A stretch of DNA of 59,102 bases from Pilatotrama ljubarskyi (Eukaryota > Basidiomycota > Agaricomycetes > Polyporales > Polyporaceae). The DNA lies in the NCBI GenBank assembly GCA_022385805.1, contig MU277673.1, forward strand, positions 841,254-900,355, given 5' to 3'. The notes beneath the pieces are model-generated. The model ran no database searches and was not told where the DNA came from. It was given only the letters and a program-made list of their open reading frames with translations. How positions within the stretch are numbered: the first letter of the stretch is position 1; each line of letters opens with the position of its first letter. Positions 37,432-48,267 of the stretch are shown piece after piece. Made by a program: the position numbers and the translations under genes.

Positions 37432-38556
37432 ACAGTGTATCCAGCAAGACCGGCCTTTCGTCAGCTCCGCTCGCGGATGTGATCGCCATAAATGCGTCGA
37501 CTTCGACCGACAGTTCTTTCCTTCGGGCCGATACAATTACACAGATAGAATGGCGAGTCGTTTCTCGATGTCTATCGGTCTCACCCTCACACCGATACCG
37601 TCTAGACACAAGTATCGTACCACTGGATTTCTCAATAGCATTCACTGCTGCATTGTTTTATTCCCGAGTCGCTTTAGGGAGGCGCCACCAGGCCAATGAT
37701 GCGGGATCTCTTCCCTTTGATCTAGGCGACTCACCGCCTGCAGGGAGGCCAGTCGCCCTCGTCAGATATGTCTCCTCCTTCCCCGCGTAGAAAGCATCAC
37801 GCGAGCCGCGCTGCGCCAGAGACAATTTTTCATAAGCAGCTGCAGCATCATGGCGGTCATACCCTCAGGGCGCTTCTGGTTGAAGTTCTATCATATGTAC
37901 ACATCATCCGTATGGACTCACCTGCCACAGTTTGACGTGATGGTAACGCCCCTCGTGCCCTATCCCGGAACCATCAGACTTACATTCTGTACAGATTGCG
38001 CGAAGAGTGCTTTGCAGGAAGGCACGCCCTCTCATCTCGGTCGAACGCGGCCGGGGAGTTCCAGCCATGTATCCCGAGAACGGAACGCTCGAGATAGTAG
38101 TTCTGGGCGGCATGATGTATAGTGCGTCTTCGCGAAGGGCGAATTCAATCCTTACGGCACCACGTTTCTTCAGGACGCTCCGCCAGAGAGCTATAACGCC
38201 GTCACGCGTCCGGATAAGACCAAAATAGTCTGTGAACATTGCGCCTGTCTGGGCACCCGCACCGGTGTTTGATGGACGGGACGCGCCAGGTGGGCGGGCG
38301 AGTCTTTGACTTCTGTCTCCCAGGCCTATGTGGCACATTAGGGGCGCCTTCAGCGTTCTGCACGGAAGCCCGCCGCGTGCATATGCTGCGTGGGCCGCGG
38401 CCATGGGGCGGGTATTCCAGTCCTCGAGCCGTCAGCGGGCGATCCGACTCGGCTTGATGGCTCAATTTGCCTTCCTTCCAAGTCATCCAGATCGCATATG
38501 GCAAGCGGGGGCGCTCCAAATGGGGAACAGTCAGCACCTCTTTATTGAGAGGCCGC
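37432..38556. other. 1.1-kb gap, no gene recognised
   Basis: One minus-strand open frame of 166 codons (37904-38404) has no recognisable domain and no splice-linked partner; it is treated as chance. Confidence 0.4.
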
Positions 38557-38563
38557 TATAAAG
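38557..38563 (+). promoter_or_regulatory. TATA box of DDN-AWG family member 1
   Basis: TATAAAG about 134 bp upstream of the ATG at 38697. Confidence 0.45.
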
Positions 38564-38696
38564 AGGAAGCTACGTCTGAAGCTTCGCTGCCTTGTTCGCT
38601 GAGCGACGCCGACTCTATACCCCAGCCATCGGACCTCCATCCGCTGCCCATTCTAGTCCGCGTCACTACAAAGCCCGTCGTGCAGCTTGATACACC

Positions 38697-39116
38697 ATGT
38701 CACGGCTCTCGTTGTTCAAGCTTTCTCAGTCATCATCGAAGGTTTGTGGTACTTTGCTTTGTACATTTCATTAGGATTGACCCTGTCGGACTTTCGCAGA
38801 CGTCAGTCGACTCTACCGCACCGTCTCGACGATCATCTGTGGCCAGCGACTGTTCTTCGCCAGTCTTGTATGTCCCACTTGTGAGTCTACTCGTGCTCAG
38901 CAAGCCTGGCGATGTGTTCATTGACAGTCTCAGCCTGGGATCTCGCCTTCGCGGCAAACATCTTTCCAATCGAACGACTCACGCTCCAGCGGGTCCGACT
39001 ATGTGAGCACACCCTCCTACCCGCGGCGATCGCCGCTCACCTCTGTGTGGCAGGCGGAAATGATGGACGACGACAATATGGCTTGGGGGAAACCCAAGAA
39101 GCAATCGAGACGATAG
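38697..39116 (+). CDS. Small Ser-rich protein with DDN-x-AWG motif, member 1
   Basis: I know no described family for this protein. Exons 38697-38741, 38800-38880, 38928-39002 and 39054-39116 (45, 81, 75, 63 nt) give 87 aa; all three introns are phase 0. Segments: a short basic/hydrophobic start (MSRLSLFKLSQSSSK); a Ser/Thr-rich middle with R-R-S-S-V, a good match to a PKA-type phosphorylation site; and a last exon coding AEMMDDDNMAWGKPKKQSRR. No signal peptide, membrane helix or cysteine pattern. The exon plan and C-terminal motif recur in the genes at 50.6 kb (minus strand) and 53.6 kb. The three-way match makes the small gene credible despite its length. Function unknown; the acidic-Trp-basic tail looks like a short linear binding motif. 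Confidence 0.8.
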
Positions 39117-40580
39117 GATAGATTGCATGCACTCAGGCCCTACATTTCCTGCCTCTACATCTCCTGCAAGCCTGTATAGTATCGTGTATCTGTATCACCT
39201 TCCAACCCGCGTCATTGCTCAGCGACCTTTCGTTCTCTTCGTCTCGTGCAAGATCTTGGCCCATACGTCTCCCGTGGTCCACACGCGAGCTTGAGACGCC
39301 AATGGCTCGGCCTTTCCTCTCAAGGGACATCAGCTGGAGCACCCCCATCCGATAACCTCAGAAGCACCAATGACGAGCCCAGAAATGCTCATCCATTCCT
39401 TTCAAACGCCGCAGGCACGGCATCATGAGTCTGGCCGCAGAAGGGAACGACCTCCCTTCCAGCGCACGGTCACGGAGTGACTGTCTGCGGCACGCGGGGA
39501 GATAGAAGGCTACCAGTGTATACACTGTACGTACGCGGAATGTCTATATACAACCCCAGACCATGGCATCGGAGCTCGGGGAGCCGATGACAGGGACCTG
39601 GAACCGACGTGGATGCCGTGCCACAGCGGGCCGTAAAGTACCTTGGACTGACAGGAGAAGTGTGCCAGTTGCCTATCGAACTGCTGCCTGTATACTATAC
39701 GCAGCACGCCGGGTCTGCGCGGTCTGCGGATTATGACAAGTCCACACCAGTTCTCATTCGCAGGGCTGTCTAGCGAACACCGGTCCACTTTGGGGTCTGG
39801 CAGCGCGAGTATATGGGAACTGCCGGCTGAAGGGGTGTGTCACAAGCGTGTATTGAGGACCGGGCCTGGGACTCGGAGCTTCAAAGGGGAGCAGAGATCG
39901 TCCAAGAATTCGAGAGAGGCGCTTGAACGGAGCCCTTCAAATATCGCTTCTACTGAATAGCCAGTGAAAGATTGGGCTCGCCCGCAGTGGATGAGGATGG
40001 GAAGGGCCCGCATCGACTCAGAAGCTGCCTTGGTTCGCACCTGAGAGTCTATAGCTTCCCCTATTTCTGACTCTGTCGGGAGTTTATGCGGGGAACGTGC
40101 GTGCCATGGTCGTTCGTATGTGGACATTGCCCAGAGCCTGCAGCAGTCTGGACGCCAGGAGGGTCGGACAGGACGATAACATGCGGAGAAGTACAGCCGT
40201 TACTTCGTTCAGCCGCTCCTTTCCCCCGCGCATTGACGAGACTTCATGCCGCAGATTGTCTAGCGAGAAGACATGTTCGTTTGCGTACTGAGTGGCGTAG
40301 CTTGAGGGTGATCATGGAACATCACTACTGACCCTGAACGACGGGCATCGATGGTATAGGCAAGTGAGGGATGTGATGGTACATGGTATATCCATACAAC
40401 GCGAAATCTACCGCTTCTGTTTCAGAGGATAGTAGTGACTCGGACAACGTCGGGGAATGTAAATACGTACCGGAGCGGAGCAGCGTGTAGTAACAACATT
40501 CTCAGAGCATATCCTCTCTCCTGGAGCCTTGTCGCAAGACTCAGTATCGTCAACTTATTTCGAAGGCTAAACTGACCGTA
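39117..40580. other. 1.5-kb gap, no gene recognised
   Basis: A minus-strand open frame at 39840-40127 (95 codons, containing ALPILIHCGRAQSF) has a protein-like composition but no family match and no splice context. It may be a relic or chance. Confidence 0.35.
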
Positions 40581-41243
40581 CTATGGCGACGATATCAGCG
40601 GTGCTTTCCTACACCACTGGTTGCTTTCGAGTTCCTTGAGCACGAACGCGGCGAAGGCAGCGCGGGAGAGCTTCGTCCCAACCTTCCCGTCTCCCACATA
40701 TCCGGCAACGAAAGCCTTGTCCGGCTTGTCTGTGAGGAGAGGTACGCGTGCGATAGTCCATACGAGGTCGTCACCGGAAGCCCTGACTTTCTCTCCGATT
40801 GCGACCACGTCTTTATAGGCGTTATGTGCGAAAAGTGCGACGCCGCTGACTAGGACCGCGAATTGGATACTGAACTTGTCGTGCTCGTCCTTCATGCTCG
40901 CGGTACCAAGCAAGATCAGTCGCTTCACGTCTCGTTTCTTCATGACATCGATGAGGATAGAGTAGGCATGCGCGAGCGGAGTGTTGCTGGGATGGAATGG
41001 CCCGTTCTTGACGGCGGGTCCCAGGGCGGACAAGACCGCGTGCACACCGTTCATCGCCTCGGAAAGCTTCTCCGCCTCTGTGAGCTGTCCCTCTACTACG
41101 GTAACAGCCGGGTTTGTGCGGATCCATTCTGGTAGTTTCTGGGGCGAGCGCACATAGACTACGAGTGTGTGGTCCAGTGCCAGAGCTTGCTCGATGAGTT
41201 GGAGGCCGCATGGTCCTGTGCCGCCCAGGATGAAAAGATGCAT
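40581..41243 (-). CDS. NAD(P)-binding Rossmann protein (atypical SDR/NmrA-like)
   Basis: A single-exon gene of 220 aa. The N-terminal beta-alpha-beta dinucleotide-binding fold is clear: MHLFILGGTGPCGLQLIEQA, with G-G-T-G-x-x-G as the nucleotide-binding turn. Further family features are VVYVRSPQKLP after strand 2 and VKRLILLGTAS around residues 108-118. The protein lacks the Tyr-x-x-x-Lys of classical short-chain dehydrogenases, so it belongs with atypical SDRs such as NmrA-like or biliverdin-reductase-B-like proteins. Substrate unknown. The start at 41243 is chosen because the Rossmann fold begins there; the frame is open further upstream without a better start. Confidence 0.85.
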   Translation of the reverse strand: MHLFILGGTGPCGLQLIEQALALDHTLVVYVRSPQKLPEWIRTNPAVTVVEGQLTEAEKLSEAMNGVHAVLSALGPAVKNGPFHPSNTPLAHAYSILIDVMKKRDVKRLILLGTASMKDEHDKFSIQFAVLVSGVALFAHNAYKDVVAIGEKVRASGDDLVWTIARVPLLTDKPDKAFVAGYVGDGKVGTKLSRAAFAAFVLKELESNQWCRKAPLISSP

Positions 41244-42369
41244 CAGATGGATATGTTCCTGAGTGAGGTTCCGAGTTCTACAGGGAGTGAATGAACGCAA
41301 ATACGCGGCTACCGGCTGGATGTCGGAGAAGAGTGAGTGAGTACGACGATTGCGGTGCTCGCTCGAGGGTCGTGGCGGCGCGCTCAATCCTGGTTGATCG
41401 ATGTCCTAATGAGGCTGACTTATTCCCATATCTAGGACGAAGCACCACATTGTTTGCCCCTCCCTGAAGCGCCCATTTCGGCCGGCTTGGTTGTTTGCTT
41501 GGTCGCCGCCTGCATGATATTGCTTGCTTTCTTTCATAGAATCACTTTGTTTATCTATGAGCTGAGCTCCTTTAACTGCCATCCCTTCGAAATTGGTCAT
41601 TTGACTGACCGCGGTATCAGTGACATCCTCAGTCTTGGTCCGTACGAACCACATCACTGATCCATGTAGCATGCCTGGTCCATATAGTATGCTCCGAGTC
41701 GCAGTACTCGACGGACGGGCCGATGACTCCGAGAAGTATATCCGACTTTCATCACCTGATACTGGCGAACCTCTTGCATCGTACGAGCATCTGTAAGATG
41801 ACACTGTGGCACTAGAACCCTGATCGGCTGCGCGATACCTAGGCAAGGAGCATAAGGAATGTAGTGCTACACCATGCGCAGGCTCGAGGCAGATGACCAG
41901 GGTTTGCACGGCGACTCCTATGGACCTCTGCGCATCAGGATGTCCGCCATGGCCCCGTTCGAGTGTTGGGGTGCATCCGCGTTGCGACACATCACGCTCA
42001 CTATTTCATCTGCTCACAGGCCGAGGTCGCGCCCCTGACAGGTTATTTGGACCTTGATGCAGGTGTCACTGGCAAGCGTGGCGCTCGTTCGCCGCTTCCC
42101 AGGCTGCAAGCGGGGGCGGCCCACCACAAGCTACAGCCTAAGTGACACGGAGACGGTGGTATACATCTGCCAACGACCTTCACTCACCCAAAGAAACTAC
42201 ACAGCATCTGCCTCTGTGGTTCTGATGATCTCGCAAGTCCGGATATCATCACGCGCGGGTGCCGCACGCTTCTCAATAGACCAGGGGGCCCCACTGCCGC
42301 ACGCACGAGAACGTCGTTTTAGCTCGCTCGTCGAGACAAATACCGACCCTGCTACGCGCCCGCCTGGAT
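41244..42369. other. 1.1-kb gap, weak small frame only
   Basis: The minus strand has a 64-codon frame at 41406-41600 (starts MTNFEGMAVKGAQL, polar, AT-richer than its surroundings). It has no introns or relatives in the window and is not called as a gene. Confidence 0.35.
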
Positions 42370-42375
42370 TATAAG
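42370..42375 (+). promoter_or_regulatory. TATA box of the GH5 gene
   Basis: TATAAG 48 bp before the ATG at 42418, implying a very short leader. Confidence 0.5.
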
Positions 42376-42417
42376 AGCTGTCGAGAAGGGCCTGCTCGTT
42401 ACGAACAACAGGACAAG

Positions 42418-43999
42418 ATGCATCTCCCCTTGGCACTCCTGGCTGCTACTCTCGCTTTGCCTCTGCATTCGCATCTTGTTACGGCTGCGAACTCCTTTGC
42501 AGGGTCGAATCTGTACTATGCTGCCGGACTCCGTGCGGACACGCGTACCACTTTGCTGGAGTGAGTCTTGCTCCCTATAATCGCTACCGATCTCTTTCGG
42601 AATCTGTGAGGGGCTGACCGGTGCTTCTCCCTCCAGCGGCCTACAGAGTGCAGGGATGAAGGTACTGCGCGTCTGGCTTGATGGTCAGTCCACTACTCAG
42701 AAGGCAAGCCCTCCTTCGCACGCTTGCTATGTTTAGATTGTACTGAAGCTTTACCTCAACCATAGGGTACGGACATCGATCCTTTCCCGGACCTGGAGCC
42801 GAATCAGATCTGCAACGGAGACGCATCCTGCTACGATGACACCGTGCTGGAACGGCTTGACGATTTCATGCTCGATGCCCAAGCCCATGGCATAAAGGTA
42901 TACCTATTTACCCCTCCGCATAATTCTCACAGGCTGACAGCTCCTCTAGCTCATCATAACGATGCATAGCTTCAATGCCCTGCAGGCCGGGGACGTTTAC
43001 GGGGCTGAATTCGGCACAGGCTTCTTCTATGAACAGGATTTCCCCCAGCAGGCCTTCGACGCGCGGCTCGTGCACATCCTCAACCATGTTCACACGACTT
43101 TGGGAAGGCCCTGGAAGGAGCTAAACGAGTACATCTTCGGCTTTGAGGCAGAGAACGAAGCTATGATCGGAAAGGTACGGAGCCTCTGTGCATCTGCTAG
43201 GTTGTATCGCTTCCCTTCCATCGCCATACAGGGACAGGATTACATCCAGCAGCACCAGCAATGGTATGTTGCCCGAGTCTACCAGTTGGCTATTGGATTG
43301 AAAATCTCCAACAGGCAATGTGATCGCGCGAAGACTATCCGCGGACAGCTCGGTGACAACAGCGGGGTTGGTCCCCCTGCAAACTGCATGCTTCCAGCAG
43401 GCCGGCTAATTGATATCGTCAGATACTCGTCATGACTGGAGGCGAATCGTTCCTCAGCGAGTCTGTTCAACCGGACTGGCTCAGCTGCGCAGAACTCGAC
43501 GTGATATCTATCCACGCTTACGGCGTCGGAGACCTGCAGACATCTGCCCTCCAGCCGTTTGTCCAGCAAGCGCAAGACGCGGGAAAGAAGCTGATCATGG
43601 AGGAATGGTACGTCCTCTCTCGACAAGTGGATGGCAGGCAGGGAGACAGCGCTGAACTGCATGCCGTTAGGGGCGCTTGCTTCTTCAACACGGAAAACAA
43701 CGACTGCCCGAACGGCGATGCGCTCCCAACCGACCAGCGCAATGCGAACATCGAGAGCTTCGCGAGCGCCATCACCGTTTCGGGCTTACCTTGGCTGTAC
43801 TGGCAGGTCATTCCCAACGCAGATCCTCACGTAGGTGTTTCGCACATGCTGCCCAGATTGATGCTGACGGGAAGGTGTCCAGAACGGGTTTGACTACGAG
43901 ATCGGTATTGGCGAGACGTCCTGGAGCACCCTGCAGAGCGTCGCCCAGCAGGCGCTCCAGGCTCCTGCAGCGTTCGACTTCTCTGCTTACCTCCTTTGA
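42418..43999 (+). CDS. Secreted glycoside hydrolase family 5
   Basis: A GH5 retaining glycosidase acting outside the cell; GH5 includes mannanases, glucanases and cellulases and the subfamily is not decided here. Nine exons (42418-42560, 42637-42703, 42766-42897, 42950-43174, 43232-43263, 43315-43366, 43423-43607, 43671-43830, 43883-43999) give 370 aa. Signal peptide: MHLPLALLAATLALPLHSHL. The acid/base lies in the N-E pair of FGFEAENEAM, and the nucleophile in KLIMEEWG, assembled across an intron. LRVWLDG and LPWLYWQVIPN are typical barrel strands. The second intron begins GC (AAG|GCAAGC). Convergent with the GH16 gene; co-function in wall or plant glucan breakdown is inference. Confidence 0.9.
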
Positions 44000-44494
44000 A
44001 CAATAAAGCAGTACACACCTGCCGTAAACGTGTCAGACATTAGTTTAGCGGAATAGTGCAATATATGAGCTGTCGCTACACGAGCTCAATATACACGACC
44101 AATCTGCAGGATCATAGACCTCACCAAGTAGGTGCACGGGCCACTGTGACCGACGAGGTCGACCCCCGCTTCTGCATAGTACAGACGACGGAGGATTGAG
44201 CAGTGCCATGCGTGGACAGAGAACAAAACTCGGCGAGCATCACAACGCATAGTTTTCGCCGCGCAAAGACAGAGCCGATGCTCCCATATATTCGAGGATC
44301 CAAGGGTATGAAAGACAAAGAGATGATAGCCAGCCATCTACTGGAGAGCCTTGGTGAAGAACGAACATACAGGCCCTGGCTCAATCTAGTGCTACATTCG
44401 TACAGCTTGCGCTGGGTCGGGCTACGTCAATGGCCGTCGTCCAGCGAATTGGACTGATGATGCTAACCTTGCATCGCTGCTTGTTGGATATGAT
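44000..44494. other. Convergent gap between GH5 and GH16
   Basis: Nothing coding recognised; this is the shared 3' flank of the two hydrolase genes. Confidence 0.4.
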
Positions 44495-45883
44495 CTACTC
44501 GTACACGTGCACACCGGCGATGTCCCAGAAGGCATCATTGAAGGCGCTCGGGTTGTTGTCGACGAAGTCTATAGGCAGCACCCACGATGAGAACTTGCAT
44601 AGATGTCCAGATGGCAGGACTGTTACTTACCGTTGCAGGTTCCGGGGCAACCACCCTGGTCGTTGAAGAACTGAGGGAGACCAGCCCAGTCACCGCCTAC
44701 GTGCGCAACGGAAACAGCATGAGCTATGCGTTTCGCGACTATCAGCCGGTCGTGTACTCACAGAACGTCAGGTTGATCACGATGTTGTGCGGGCCGAAGT
44801 GCGCGTTAATGTCGCACTGGTCGTTGACGAACAGTGCGGTGGGCGTGCCCTGCCAGCATCCGGATCAGTCTCCTGCGAAACGCTGCGCCCGAGGGTGGGG
44901 GCGCTTATTGGGTATGAATCAAGACTCACCCAGGCGTCCGTGTTGACGGTGCCACCCGCGGTCTTGACGTCTGCGGGGACGGCAGGGTCGTTGCGGGACC
45001 AGAACCAGACCTTGATGAAGGTTGACGTGCGCTCCATGGCGTAGAAACCGCCGCCCGCGCCGTTGAACGACTTGCCGTAGCTGTTCGGTACCGTGGATTG
45101 CACGCCGCAGCCCGTGTTGCCATTCGCGGCGACGTCGCAGTTGTTGCTGATGGAGTTGCTGCAGGATCGGATCAATGAGTTTCGTCATGTCGAAGGGTTG
45201 CTGGTGAGTGATTGTACGCACCCGTTCATCACCCGGCCATCGGGCTGGGCACAGTTCGCACTTGTGTGAAGCGTCGACTGGTTGGGCTCGATGTCGTTCG
45301 TACCCTCGAGCTATGCGACATGGTATGAGTGTTGTTCCGGCGACTATGGACTCGTTACTTACGATGTCGACCTCGCCCTGAGCGGGCCAGTTCTGGCCGA
45401 CCTCCCAGGCCGCGGGCCAGGTGCCGCAGCCCTGAGGCATATGCCTGATGTCATATCTGCCAGCAAGATGAGCTTAAGAGCGCAAAGAAGGGGATTACTA
45501 CGACATACACAGAGACATGTGTGGTGTACTGGTTGACGCTCTGAATGCGGACAGAGTTCCGACCGGCCGCGCTCGCAGGTACAACATTGAACGAGTCCGC
45601 ACGCATGATGAACGTGTCATCGGTCGCGAAGGTCAAGTTCTGAGCCAGTGCGGTCTGCTGATCGACATAGTTCCTGCACGCAGGGGACGGGTCAGCTTCT
45701 GTAGTGCAGTATCGCATCAAGGAATCCTGCTTACACCCTTCCGTGAGTGGGGTCGGCAATAGCCTCGTGGGTGAACCCGGACAGGAACCCCTCGCCGACG
45801 AACGAGTCCTTGAGGTTGTACGTCGCTCCCAGAGCAGAGGAGACCAGAGCGGAGACGGTGAACAGCGCAGCTGTCGAACGCAT
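44495..45883 (-). CDS. Secreted GH16 endo-beta-1,3(4)-glucanase, laminarinase type
   Basis: Cuts beta-1,3/1,4-glucan such as laminarin; close in sequence to the secreted Lam16A enzyme known from Phanerochaete. Eight exons (45735-45883, 45509-45673, 45363-45456, 45222-45310, 44930-45158, 44762-44849, 44631-44696, 44495-44568) give 317 aa. The signal peptide [19 protein letters not shown] is followed by the mature start ATYNLKDSF. The catalytic region is GEVDI..EGTND, where the classic E-x-D-x-x-E is interrupted by an intron after [16 protein letters not shown] and [10 protein letters not shown] are also conserved. It ends [11 protein letters not shown]. Member of the ungrouped fungal GH16_1 laminarinases by resemblance. 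Confidence 0.93.
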
Positions 45884-45972
45884 GGCGAAACCGAGGGAGA
45901 AGAGAGGGCAAAGAACGACGAGGAGATTGGGATCCGCAGGACCTGAGGAAAAATATGCCCATGGCCACTCCA

Positions 45973-45979
45973 CTTTATA
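45973..45979 (-). promoter_or_regulatory. TATA box of the GH16 gene
   Basis: TATAAAG on the minus strand about 90 bp upstream of the start at 45883. Confidence 0.5.
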
Positions 45980-47112
45980 TGCATGCATATTGAGGGCGGA
46001 GCACACGGACGCGCCCCGGATGGCGGATCATCCTATCTTGATGAATTCGTCGGGCTGAGCATCATGAGGAACGACGACTTCGCCAGCATGGCGACGATCA
46101 GGAAACATCCTGTGGATGTGGAGACCATGCGTCTGCAAGACTAAACTCCACTCATAAATTGGAAGGTGGTCCGCTTAATGCAGGCGGCACCGAGGGCTGT
46201 CCGAGGGCGAGAAACGAAGACTGGTGTGGACTGCAGCCGCGCAGCATGCGCAGTCGCAGCCCGTTGCGTTTAGCAACACAGCGGTCTAGATCGGCTGAAC
46301 GGTATATGACTGCCTGTGCGATCGTTCAAGGCACAGCCCCCAACAGGTGCAAACAACTGACCGTGAGCTCGTCCATGAGTCCTGCCAGCCACCGCCGCCG
46401 CCGGCGACGCCAAGGCTCAGACCGCGACATCGTTGGCATGGCGCATCGGTGGGCGCGCTGCGCGAGCGCGTTCGCCTGTGCGGGAATGCAAAGACATATT
46501 CATCTGGCGAGAGAAGCCACTTGGGAATGCATACGCGTCAGAACCCTTCGCCGGGTCTACAAGGAAGGTCGGGCGGTGGGAGAGGACGTCCTCCGACACG
46601 ATGACAACATCAAGACTCAGGCATGTGCCCCAGAAGCACACGTAGCAGCCACGCGCAAGACTTGTAGAAGCCACATTTAGCAGGGATCATGCAAGTCTGC
46701 TGGTCTCTTACCTTGTGGCCGTCATCATTCCATCAGCACTGTGGCAAGGGTACGATTGACGCCGAAGCAACCACAGTAGTAACCTCGCGGCAGGTGCTGA
46801 CTTCGATCTCGCCCCGGAAGGGGGCTTAGCAGCAGCACGTTGAGGCAGCTGGGGGGAGGAGCTCGAGGAAGTGGCGAGATTGCAAGAGAAGGGACGGCGA
46901 GGATGCATCACAGGTCGTGCCGACCTCTGCAGGCAAGAATGATGAGATAGTGATGCTGATGTATGTATTCACGAGCACATCCCAAGGAGAGCACGACGGA
47001 GGGGTGGTGCACCCGACATGACGCACGAAGATGAACAAATAAAGGCGTTGTGATTAGGTGACGACCTGACGCACCTAGCATACTCTAGACCTCCGAATGG
47101 CACGTCTACTCG
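45980..47112. other. 1.1-kb gap, no gene recognised
   Basis: Plus-strand frames up to 173 codons (46159-46680) are rich in Arg, Cys and His in a pattern typical of chance frames. No splice-linked partner was found. Confidence 0.4.
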
Positions 47113-47916
47113 TCAAAACACCGGTGTGCGGTGCCATGGACCTAGGCTGAAAGCCCTCATTTCCACTAGTCGAACAGCGTCCTCTACCTCACCCTCCGCA
47201 GAAAGATCCAAGGGCACTAGATCCCTTCCGTATATTTGTCCGAAGCGGCTGGCGAGTCCGGGATACTCGCGGGTGACAGAGCCATAGGGTTCAGCACCAG
47301 CACCATTAGGCTCTACAGCGTCGGCGATGCATCCTGCCTTGACATCCGCCAGTCCGCAAGCCACGATTTTGTCGAACCAAGGGAGAGGTTCTCGGGTGAC
47401 GTTGAGGGCGAAGCCATGAGTCGTCAAACGATGCCTGACTTGCACGCCGATGCTGGCCACCTTGGTGCGCCCGTCTAAGAACACGCCTGTATGCTCGCTG
47501 GGGACGTGCTTGATGCCGTGTTCTTCGGCCAGGTGGGATTGGAGGAGCTTTTGCATCCTGCAGATGTAGTCGCGGATGCCCATGGGGGGAGACGTCCGTC
47601 CGAGGTCGATGAGGGGGTATCCAATGATCTGACCCGGGCCGTGGTATGTAGTCTGACCTCCTCGGAGTGTGAATACGCAGTCTGCGCCCGTAGCTCTGAG
47701 CCGCATGGCCTCTGACGCAATTTGCGAGTCGTCTCCTTGCCGCCGACCAAAGGTGTAGACAGGTCGGTGCTCGAGGAGAAAGAAGAAGTCCCTGTGATTG
47801 CCAGAGGTTTTCCGCGCAAGCAGCTGTAGCTGATGGACTCGCTCCTGGAGCTGAAGGCCGTCCATGTACGGGATAGGGTTCCGGAAGCAATGATAGAACA
47901 CCGGAGGTAGACGCAT
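47113..47916 (-). CDS. LIP2: Octanoyl-[acyl carrier protein] transferase (LipB type)
   Basis: Moves octanoyl groups from acyl carrier protein to the lipoyl domains of mitochondrial dehydrogenases or the glycine-cleavage H protein, the first step of protein lipoylation. Single exon, 267 aa from the ATG at 47916. The family signature is TLRGGQTTYHGPGQIIGYPL; the conserved Lys is in TKVASIGVQV, HGFALNV follows, and the catalytic Cys is in IVACGLADV (usually P-C-G-L; here A-C-G-L). The frame stays open about 100 nt upstream without another ATG, so a longer mitochondrial presequence in an upstream exon is possible. Confidence 0.93.
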   Translation of the reverse strand: MRLPPVFYHCFRNPIPYMDGLQLQERVHQLQLLARKTSGNHRDFFFLLEHRPVYTFGRRQGDDSQIASEAMRLRATGADCVFTLRGGQTTYHGPGQIIGYPLIDLGRTSPPMGIRDYICRMQKLLQSHLAEEHGIKHVPSEHTGVFLDGRTKVASIGVQVRHRLTTHGFALNVTREPLPWFDKIVACGLADVKAGCIADAVEPNGAGAEPYGSVTREYPGLASRFGQIYGRDLVPLDLSAEGEVEDAVRLVEMRAFSLGPWHRTPVF

Positions 47917-48267
47917 GCTGGCTGTCGTGGTCGTCGTCGGGAGCAAGGGCGTGAGCGCCTGTGCTGGGCGTCGCAGCGCCACGGAGGACGACGATCCCGA
48001 CGCCGAGGTCGTCCGCCCACTCACGACCAGCTGACCTACATTTAGCCTTGGCGAGTGTATTTCAGCTGATCATGCCCAAACATAACGCCTCCGGCATGCA
48101 TTGCCGGACGCAGCGAGCTCGTTATAAACATACTCCATGATCTCAACAACTCTACCTCCTTCTGCACACGCAGGCGACGGTGTGTGAACCTGCCAGCCTG
48201 CTCGCTTTCAGCGGAAGTGGACGCTTGCTCTTTGTCTTCAAGCACAAACTATACCACCGAGGACAGT

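Noticed and set aside
37904..38404. 166-codon minus-strand frame
   Set aside because: No recognisable domain, no introns in a genome where most genes have them, and unsettled composition.
38697..39116. Idea that the small Ser-rich genes are mating pheromone precursors
   Set aside because: Pheromone precursors end in a CaaX box (Cys three residues before the end); these end in basic residues and have no such Cys.
46159..46680. 173-codon plus-strand frame
   Set aside because: Arg/Cys/His-rich chance-like composition, no homologue recognised and no promoter elements.
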